A stretch of DNA of 37,397 bases from positions 1 through 37,397 of the IMG/VR virus record IMGVR_UViG_3300042468_000905; one strand, 5' to 3'. The DNA comes from a virus. The notes beneath the pieces are model-generated. The model saw only the letters and a program-made list of their open reading frames with translations, made no database searches and was not told the DNA's origin. The position numbers were made by a program, and so were the translations under genes. Below, piece after piece: positions 17,001 to 23,518 of the stretch (the stretch's first letter is position 1; each line of letters starts with the position of its first letter).

Positions 17001-20000
17001 CTGTGGCCGAGATGGCCAAGTTGAACAAGGAGCTGACGGATCTCGTAAATAGTAAGGCGATAACTGGAGAGCAGGTCGAATCCATCCGCAAGGCGGCGGC
17101 GGCCGTTGTGACGAACGGCGGGTCACCCGCTGAAGCCATAGCAGCGGTGAAAACCGGTATTGACGCGGCCCTCAAAAGCAACGCCAGGGCGAGCGGAGGC
17201 GCCCCGCCGCCGGGAAAAACGCGAGGGGAGGAGCAGGAAGCGCCTCCCTCAGAAATCCAAGAGACCGCCGGTAAGCAGGACGCGCAGGCCGAGCTCGAAG
17301 GTGCGACGCTTCTCGACGACGTGGAGAACATCGTCACCGAGGCAGAACGCAGTTTGTCTCCAGAGCGCGTCCAGGAGGTCGTCGCTCGTGAGCGTGGCGG
17401 CGTCGGACCCGCAGCAACAGCCCCCGACAAGGTCTCCGGCGCGTCCATCGCCGCGGCGCAGGCCGCCGCGCGCGACGAAATCGTCGCTGACTTGAACCTC
17501 GGGGCTCGTGCAGAGAAAAGCACCGACGAGGTCGTACCTAAGAAGAACAAGCAGCGCGCAAAAGTCGAGGCGAAAGCTGCTGCGAGCCTCAAGAAGCCGC
17601 CGAATAAGCGCATGATCGAGGAGGCAGCTAGCCTCGGGCTCACGCCCGCCGAGGGGGAGACGACTGGCGAACTGCTTTCGCGGATGCGAGCCAAAGACGC
17701 CGATTTGCTTGCGCTTCGCAAGCGCAAGCAACGCATCATCGCGATCGGAGAGCGCCTGAAGGGACCAAAGCCGGCGCCGCTGCCAATGACCGAGGAGGAG
17801 CTCGAGGCCGAGATGGCCCGTTACACAGCAGAGCTCGAGGCGGAGATCGCGGCCGAAGATGCTGCGCGGCAGGACGACGCTGTCGCGGCCAACAACGGTT
17901 CGAAGGAATACATACCGGCAGCGACGAGCAACCCGGACAGCGCCGCCGCGCGTATCGACATGCCGGAGGGCCTCGGGCTCGCACTCAGCCGGTTGATCGA
18001 CGCAGCACAGGAACTGGCGGCTATGGCGAAGATAGCCGATGGGCGCGCTTTGTCCGAAGCACAGCTCGAACGCGTGTACGACGTACTCACCAAGCCGGTT
18101 CTCATCGAGCGGGCCATCAACAACGGTGAGGTGTATGGGGCCGTAGACAAGAAAGGCGGCCCACTAAAGGCTTCCGAAGAACAGGCTAGCATAATCAAAA
18201 CTGCGCTTCGGCGCGTGCGCGACCGCGCGGGTGACAGTCTGTTCGACGCAGCGCGCCAGCGCGTCGTCGAAGACGCTGAAGCCCTGGCGGAGGCGGAGAA
18301 GAACGCGAAGGAGGATCCTCGCGAAGCCGGTGCCATCGTCGCCGACGACATCATAGAGCTGGTGGATTATTTCGAGAGCTTGTCGTCGCCGATCACGACG
18401 ACCGAGCAGTTCGAGAACTTCATCGACTCCGTCGAGGCAGCGCGTATTCTACTGGACCTCACGCCGGCAGACCTCGCGTCGAAAGCGTCCGCCAGCGCGT
18501 TGGCCACCCATATCGAGCAATGGGCTGCCTCGAGGCTAGCGGCAGATCCGGATACGACCGCACCAAACACGCTGGATGCGTTGCAGAAGAACCTGCTAGA
18601 CGTCATGACAGCAGTCGGCAAGGATCCGCGGTTCGCAATCGAGATGAACGTGGCAGCAAACCGCGCCGCGCGCGTGGGGAAGCAGCAGTTCGACGAGGAC
18701 CAGGTATCGGCTAGCTTCCTGGTGGAACTGATCGACGCGTTCAACACGGGTCGGCGCCCGCAGTGGAGCCGCGTGGACACCAGTGCTGCCCGGACGCATA
18801 AGAACCTTCTGGCAGATACCACTGTCGTCAACACGTTCATGTACGACGGCCACCCGCTGTCGCATTACTTGAGCGTGGACCCGGCCAAGCTCTTCAACAC
18901 GATGATCATGCCGGACGGTACTACGCGGATATTCCCGCAAGACCCGGTCGTGCAGCGGGACGAAGCCGAGCGCATCATGGCAATCCCCGACAAGGCAGCG
19001 CGGGACCGAGGCGCCGAGGCGTTGGGGTACGTCGTACCAGCGATGCGCGGCTGGGATGGCACCCGCGAGCAGTTCGAGACGAAGTACAGAACCGTATGGG
19101 CGAAGGCAAAGGCGGCTCAGGCGAGGGCCGGGACTGGACGCGCGTCGCTGGCTGACTGGAACACAGTCGCCGACGCGCGTAACCTGGACGGCTCGCGGGT
19201 GCAGCCCCTGGCACCAGGGCGCCTGCGCATGATGGTCAACACGTTTCTGTCTAGGCTGGCGATCAGACCGACAGTGCACGTGTACCGCAATCAGGCCGAC
19301 CTGAGACAGCGGGCGCCGGACATCTACGCCCGCGCGAAGAGCGCCGACCCAGACCCGACCCGGTTCGACACCGCACGGACGGCAGGCTACATGTTCGATG
19401 GCGATCAGGTGATCGTGTTCTCGGACAACATCGCCAACGAGCAGCATCTTCAGTTCGTTTTGGCACACGAGATCCTCGGCCACGTCGGGCTGCGCGGGTT
19501 CATGCCGGGGACCGACTTCGACGCGCTAATGGACGACGTGTACGTGCGCGACCGGGTCGTGCGTGATCTCGTCGATGCGCGTATGCAATCGCAGCCGGGA
19601 CGGACGCGTAGCGAGCTCACGGAGGAGTACCTCGCGGACCACGCGGGACACCTTGCGGTCAGCACCATGGCGCGGATCTGGAAGGCCATCAAGGGACTGC
19701 TGAACAAGTTGGGAATGCGGTTCGGTGACGAATCGGCGCGCTACGTCCTCGATCAGTCGCGTCGATATGTCCGGTACGGAGTTCGTGCGTCGCGGTTCGA
19801 CGCACAGGCTGTCGGCCACCGGATGATCCAGGTAGCGGCCGGCGCCACACCGGGAGCGGGTCGGTATTCCACTGTCGGCGAGTTCATGACGACCAACGAG
19901 CGCCTCGCCTCGATGCTCTTCGACCAGGGCAAGTGGTGGGAGGGCAACTGGTTGCAGACGGCGCTCACTACCGCACGCGATGCCACAACCAATTTCGGCG

Positions 20001-23000
20001 CGACGTGGGACGCGTTCAAGGCGCGGTTCCTGTCGCTCTCGAACTTCCGCTCGCTCGAGAACGCCGGTATGGCGGAATCCGTTCGCTTGTATGGAATGAC
20101 CAACCAAAAGGCACAGGCTGTACTGCGCGACGCTAACGACAGGCTCGAGCGCCTGTATGACGCCAACTCTGCCGATCGCGACATGTTCTCGCAGATGCTG
20201 TACCACACGCGACTGGCGGCATCCGAGCGGTTCAGGCCGCGCGACTGGACCAAGCCGCTGGTCGTGATAGACGACGAGACGGGCCAGATAACGCCAGACG
20301 CCGAGGAGATCCGCAAGCTCGTGGACGCCGGCACGCTGACATACGAACAGCTTCGCGACGGATTTGAGTATACTGCTGCACGTACGGGTCTGGACATCGA
20401 CCCGAAGACAGGCAAGCCCGTTGTCGAGAATGTCACGCGCAAGTCGCCGGCGTTTCCCAAGCTCACCAAGGAGCAGTACGAGGTATATCGGCAGACCCGC
20501 GAGACGGTCGCACATGTCGAGGTGCAGTTCCTGGCTGCGCGCATCACCGAGGCGTATGAGAACCGTCGTGTCACGTTCGACGGACTCGAGGGCCTGTTCG
20601 CGACCGGCAAGGTGGATCGTGAGAGCCGCCGCGTCATCGGTGCTCTCACGAATATCTACACCGCCGCGTATGCTGCTGGTATCGACTTCGACGACCGCGG
20701 CGTACCGAAGTTCGACCGCGCGTCTCAACGCCGCGCCGAAGAGTTCCTCGTCGCCATCAACCAGGCATTCATCGTTCGTGAGATCGATGGCGCCGAAGCT
20801 GACAAGCGTATCGATGTGCTGCGCGACTTCCTCGCCCGGGTGGAGGGTCTCGATCCCGCATACGCCGCGCGGTTGGTGCAGGACTTCAAGGCCATGTTGC
20901 GTCGGCGCCGGAACATCGCTCCTCGCGACGCCGACCCCGAGCGGTTCGCTCTTCAGAACGCCATCAAGCGCGTCAACATGGTGGACCTACCGAGCGAAGA
21001 CGCGCAGCGCATGGCCCGGCAGACGATCGGATCCGGGTATGCACCGTTCCTCCGCGACGGTAAGTTCGAGCTTCGTATCGAGGCCGTAGGCGCAGACGGC
21101 AAGCGGGTACGCCTGCATCCGGACCACAGGGCGCTGCTCACGTATTCGCAGTTCGACACGCGCAGCGAAGCCGTCAACGGCGCCAACGCGATGAACGAGG
21201 TCCTCAAGACCATGAAGGTCGAAGTCCTCGCGATGTCGGATACGTCGCCGGGCGGGTGGCAGCGTACCGAGGTTACGCTGCGCGCTCAGGCGGGGGTACC
21301 CGTCGACGCCATCGCGGCCGATCCGCAGCTTAACCTGAACGAGTTCATGTACGGGCTCAACCTGTTCGGTATCGACCTGCATCCAAGCAAGCGCGAGCAG
21401 ATCGTGCGGACGCTGTCGAAGCAGAACGCCAACGCCCGGCGGCGGTTGTTGTTCAGCGGCAACCCGGGCGTCGACCCCAACTCGCTGGTGATGGCTCTGT
21501 CGAAGCACCTCGAGGCCCGGGCGTCGCAGATCGCCAAGGCGCTGACACGTACGCAGCTGCGGGAACTGCTCAACCTCGATAACCCGCGGAGCCGGCGCTT
21601 GTGGAGCGGCGACTACGTAGGTGTCACACAGGCGTTTGCCGCTGTGCGTAACGCAGCGAACCCCGCAGCGCGTAATCTGGCGCAATGGGAGCTCGACCGG
21701 CAGCTGTACATGTACGTCACTAGCAACCCTGGCGCCGCCGGCTGGACTGGAGATCCGGCCACGCTGCCGCAATTCGAGGAAGCGGCCGCGTCCGACGTGA
21801 AGGAGGGGAACAAGTACTACAACGAGACGGCGCGTACTCAGGAGCTGATGGAGTCGCACCAGACGGTCGACGATGCGCTGGGCACTCCGGTTGAGAAGAT
21901 CCGTAGCTTGACCAGCATCATCTCGTTGGCCGGATCGATAGCTAACGGCGGGCTTAACCTGATATCGCCTTACACCAACTGGATGCCGTTCATGGCGTCG
22001 TACAATGCCAAGAACGGCTTTGGTGGTGGGTTCGCGCTGTCGGACGTCGTCGTCGAGTACGAACGGGCCGCCATGCAAGTCGGGTTGGTCAAGGCGTTGC
22101 GCCTGGGCAGCGACCTGGAAAGCGCCCCGTACTACGAACGTGTCGCTCGCGACCCTGCGCTGATGAAAGAGCGCGGTCTTACGCGCCATGAGGCGCTTGC
22201 GATGGCGCAAGAGATCAGGGCCGGCAAACTCATTCCGGCGCAGACGAACGCGATGGTCGCGACCAGTGCAGGAAGCATGTTCGGTGCGAACGCCACGACG
22301 CGTCGGATCGTCGACACGATCATGGTGCCGTTCAACCGGACGGAGCAGGCTGCGCGCAGGAGTGCGTTTCTCGCAGCCTACCGTATGCACTATGCCAAAG
22401 TCATAGCCGCTACCGACGGGAGTGCAGAGGCCGCGGAGGTGGCAGCCAACGCCGCGCGCGAGTTCGCAGCGACCAGCCTGGACCTGACGCTCGGTGAGTA
22501 CTCTCTGCTCAACCGTCCGCTGTTCTGGCGCTACGGCCCGCTGTCTCTGCTGTACATGTTCAAGGTATACCCGACGACGGTGATCCAGTTGCTGGCGAAC
22601 CTGTCGCCCAAAGCGCAGCTGGCTATGCTGCTGTCGCTGTGGATGCTGGCTGGTCTCGAAGGGTTGCCCTTCGCGGAAGACCTCGAGGACATGGTCGACA
22701 CGCTGGCTCAGAAGATCGGACCCATGGTCGGTATTCAGCAGCCCTCAGTCCGCGCCGTGGTCGCCCGCGCCGTCGAGGACATAGCCCCGGGTCTGTCCCC
22801 CCTCATCCTGCGTGGCGCGCTCACGTTCGCCATGCCGGACTATGGTGCGGCCGGTGCACGGCTGAGCCTCGGTGACCTCGTACCTGGCACGGGTATGTTT
22901 CTCGCCGGCTCGAAGCCGTGGGAGGAGTTCAAGGACATCGCCGGTCCTGCGGGCTCCGTGATCACCGGCGTCGGCGCGTCGCTCTTCGACACGTTGAAGC

Positions 23001-23518
23001 TGCCGTTCGCCGCGGATAAGCCGCAGGCCCTCGTCGACATCATGCGTGAAAGCCCCGTCACGATGATGCGCGCCCTTGGGGACGGGCTGGCGTACCACAG
23101 CAGCGGTGCCGTCGTGGACAGGCGCGGCTACGTCGTGCACCCGGAGGCCGACGCGATGACCATCGCTTCGCGGCTCATGGGGTTCTACCCGTTCAAGGCT
23201 GCGGAACAGTACCAGCTGATCAAGTATCAGAAGCGCGTGGTCGACTTCCAGCGGGAGATCACGACGTCATTCCGCGTCCAGTGGATAAAGGCCAAGATGC
23301 GTGAAGACGAAGCCGCCGCCGAGGCGATCGTGGCAGCCGTCAACCGCTGGAACGAAGGCGCCGCCGGGACTGCGCTCGAGATACGCTCGTTTGTGCGGAA
23401 CTCGGTAATTGCGTTGCGCGAGGCACGTCGCCCCGCCGGCGAACGTGCACTGCGGACGACCCCGATCGCAGGACGCGAGGACATCGGCGCCTTGTTCGAG
23501 GCCATCACCATCAACTAA
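14006..23518 (+). CDS. Giant 3170-aa polyvalent virion protein with zincin-like and LPD38-like regions
   Basis: Starts at GTG with AGGAGG 6 nt upstream. Residues ~190-220 and ~364-382 are Gly/Ala-rich hydrophobic segments of the membrane-active type seen in ejection proteins. Residues ~430-845 are low-complexity, ending in a Pro-Glu-Ala tract (~811-841). Three exact 16-aa repeats lie at ~943-990. Residues 1821-1826 are HEILGH, a HExxH zinc-metallopeptidase motif; the acidic TEEYLADHAG (~1872-1881) may supply the third ligand. Residues ~2730-2800 (MVPFNRTEQAARRSAFLAAYR) resemble large-polyvalent-protein domain LPD38, followed by a hydrophobic stretch at ~2835-2890. Such proteins are packaged and injected, and may process the envelope or host proteins. 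A second gene is nested at 16254-16415. Confidence 0.75.
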   Translation: MSDIHNPGTPVGTPAASGLGGLATPVLDAGRQLGLRPPAGPATQPSGGAWYSPGANKMYMAGQVFDPEDARYAIGLMGQIDAPAPPPPDAVAPDWQPLSREQYGEYIGKLRERRGVLANVGLGARSVAEGLVGGAGRILEYAGATGAGQGLAGFAERAFGQSEAEQARSALISESNSLWGNVWDAVYQGAPSMFATVLGGVGGAAGLAAGAARLGMAARGVNAARNAGGFAGAAAINFPMAMQSAYKEAESRNYDMADPRVMNEVLALAVTSTILNSFVEAGAGKMLSTGFKELTKQTTRTALNNAVWGGLRGGIGEFATEALDQLIMSAWFDDDVRKTLSAGDIKALGPLVAERYGRDALIAGGAGAILGAGLGGAANYRRTTAPIEVEPKDLLGERLVGKTFEDAQESFYEEEAGPSRVIPSRGARTPEEAAAAAGETLDRGRPPLPPAPTPDQSAVLAGESTAGLRLTPLPEAPLPEAPLLLPPPGAAPLRRGQDDTGSGGVESRIVGYTADGSPIIEFGPEPMPPWSVAGKPYTPTGVGAVPVSETRGWSNFDLRTPRLPGEPVVPAPGTFGYDETREKLEAARQQMMAEARGRDFSALEGRDPVFQQLHDALRTAEERQRLADRLESERQQMMAKAHDRAALTRLSEAPPTQAELLFRSQDPFGTSEMQAPTQAELLFGSQAPFVVPAPEGQLPAIYAPPERAAQPIPDRMPAVYTRAPGEAPPVYAGAPGEMPALPPPIPGVTDAIQVEGTAPIPARNAPEIGGGVGAQVSGEEQAPGARTLQKQGTKKGTGGKEPLKKKAASAPEPTPAPAPEPAPAPEPAPAPAPEPEPEPAAARADGAVKALTAQITSATKTVNDFAAQVQKTTKVSQRSMLVAQLRKAIEVLDPLVNPEDELTLDRVPDDVVEAGRRAVSDAGVLVASPRPETEASTATEAPAPAAPKDGTLRARTTAAPAAPKDGTLRARTTAAPAAPKDGTLRARTTAAPAAAEETPVAEMAKLNKELTDLVNSKAITGEQVESIRKAAAAVVTNGGSPAEAIAAVKTGIDAALKSNARASGGAPPPGKTRGEEQEAPPSEIQETAGKQDAQAELEGATLLDDVENIVTEAERSLSPERVQEVVARERGGVGPAATAPDKVSGASIAAAQAAARDEIVADLNLGARAEKSTDEVVPKKNKQRAKVEAKAAASLKKPPNKRMIEEAASLGLTPAEGETTGELLSRMRAKDADLLALRKRKQRIIAIGERLKGPKPAPLPMTEEELEAEMARYTAELEAEIAAEDAARQDDAVAANNGSKEYIPAATSNPDSAAARIDMPEGLGLALSRLIDAAQELAAMAKIADGRALSEAQLERVYDVLTKPVLIERAINNGEVYGAVDKKGGPLKASEEQASIIKTALRRVRDRAGDSLFDAARQRVVEDAEALAEAEKNAKEDPREAGAIVADDIIELVDYFESLSSPITTTEQFENFIDSVEAARILLDLTPADLASKASASALATHIEQWAASRLAADPDTTAPNTLDALQKNLLDVMTAVGKDPRFAIEMNVAANRAARVGKQQFDEDQVSASFLVELIDAFNTGRRPQWSRVDTSAARTHKNLLADTTVVNTFMYDGHPLSHYLSVDPAKLFNTMIMPDGTTRIFPQDPVVQRDEAERIMAIPDKAARDRGAEALGYVVPAMRGWDGTREQFETKYRTVWAKAKAAQARAGTGRASLADWNTVADARNLDGSRVQPLAPGRLRMMVNTFLSRLAIRPTVHVYRNQADLRQRAPDIYARAKSADPDPTRFDTARTAGYMFDGDQVIVFSDNIANEQHLQFVLAHEILGHVGLRGFMPGTDFDALMDDVYVRDRVVRDLVDARMQSQPGRTRSELTEEYLADHAGHLAVSTMARIWKAIKGLLNKLGMRFGDESARYVLDQSRRYVRYGVRASRFDAQAVGHRMIQVAAGATPGAGRYSTVGEFMTTNERLASMLFDQGKWWEGNWLQTALTTARDATTNFGATWDAFKARFLSLSNFRSLENAGMAESVRLYGMTNQKAQAVLRDANDRLERLYDANSADRDMFSQMLYHTRLAASERFRPRDWTKPLVVIDDETGQITPDAEEIRKLVDAGTLTYEQLRDGFEYTAARTGLDIDPKTGKPVVENVTRKSPAFPKLTKEQYEVYRQTRETVAHVEVQFLAARITEAYENRRVTFDGLEGLFATGKVDRESRRVIGALTNIYTAAYAAGIDFDDRGVPKFDRASQRRAEEFLVAINQAFIVREIDGAEADKRIDVLRDFLARVEGLDPAYAARLVQDFKAMLRRRRNIAPRDADPERFALQNAIKRVNMVDLPSEDAQRMARQTIGSGYAPFLRDGKFELRIEAVGADGKRVRLHPDHRALLTYSQFDTRSEAVNGANAMNEVLKTMKVEVLAMSDTSPGGWQRTEVTLRAQAGVPVDAIAADPQLNLNEFMYGLNLFGIDLHPSKREQIVRTLSKQNANARRRLLFSGNPGVDPNSLVMALSKHLEARASQIAKALTRTQLRELLNLDNPRSRRLWSGDYVGVTQAFAAVRNAANPAARNLAQWELDRQLYMYVTSNPGAAGWTGDPATLPQFEEAAASDVKEGNKYYNETARTQELMESHQTVDDALGTPVEKIRSLTSIISLAGSIANGGLNLISPYTNWMPFMASYNAKNGFGGGFALSDVVVEYERAAMQVGLVKALRLGSDLESAPYYERVARDPALMKERGLTRHEALAMAQEIRAGKLIPAQTNAMVATSAGSMFGANATTRRIVDTIMVPFNRTEQAARRSAFLAAYRMHYAKVIAATDGSAEAAEVAANAAREFAATSLDLTLGEYSLLNRPLFWRYGPLSLLYMFKVYPTTVIQLLANLSPKAQLAMLLSLWMLAGLEGLPFAEDLEDMVDTLAQKIGPMVGIQQPSVRAVVARAVEDIAPGLSPLILRGALTFAMPDYGAAGARLSLGDLVPGTGMFLAGSKPWEEFKDIAGPAGSVITGVGASLFDTLKLPFAADKPQALVDIMRESPVTMMRALGDGLAYHSSGAVVDRRGYVVHPEADAMTIASRLMGFYPFKAAEQYQLIKYQKRVVDFQREITTSFRVQWIKAKMREDEAAAEAIVAAVNRWNEGAAGTALEIRSFVRNSVIALREARRPAGERALRTTPIAGREDIGALFEAITIN
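16243..16247 (+). promoter_or_regulatory. Shine-Dalgarno sequence for the nested gene at 16254
   Basis: AGGAG, with 6 nt (TGACCG) to an ATG that is out of frame with the surrounding giant gene. A well-placed ribosome binding site in the middle of a long coding region supports internal translation of the nested frame. Confidence 0.55.
16254..16415 (+). CDS. Nested small gene, MPFKSKAQR family, inside the giant ORF (+1 frame)
   Basis: 53 aa, entirely within 14006-23518 but in the +1 frame, with AGGAG 6 nt before its ATG. The peptide starts MPFKSKAQRRYLHATHP and continues LAAEWERKYPVKSKLPEHV with a basic tail. 'MPFKSKAQ+rylha..P.lA..we+k.p....LP' is a pattern I recognise from many short, usually free-standing tailed-phage proteins of unknown function; it is basic and may contact nucleic acid. 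In the giant protein's own frame the same DNA encodes only a low-complexity linker (about residues 751-803), which suggests this frame is the constrained one. Family assignment is from memory, not a search. Confidence 0.65.
   Translation: MPFKSKAQRRYLHATHPRLAAEWERKYPVKSKLPEHVPSKNKEPRKGQAVRSR
16832..16975 (+). repeat. Three exact tandem 48-bp repeats in the giant gene
   Basis: Units at 16832-16879, 16880-16927 and 16928-16975 are identical at DNA level, and a partial fourth begins at 16976. Each encodes APAAPKDGTLRARTTA in the linker of the giant virion protein. Exact identity, including third positions, points to recent slippage or unequal recombination, and copy number is likely to vary between isolates. 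Confidence 0.95.

Noticed and set aside
19526-22390. Long minus-strand frames (up to 467 aa) opposite the giant gene
   Set aside because: High-GC antisense shadows with Arg/His-rich composition and no domain pattern; the plus strand holds a continuous gene with recognised motifs.
14006-23518. N4-type virion RNA polymerase
   Set aside because: Size is similar, but I find no polymerase motif set in the translation; zincin and LPD38-like signatures point to a polyvalent ejection protein.
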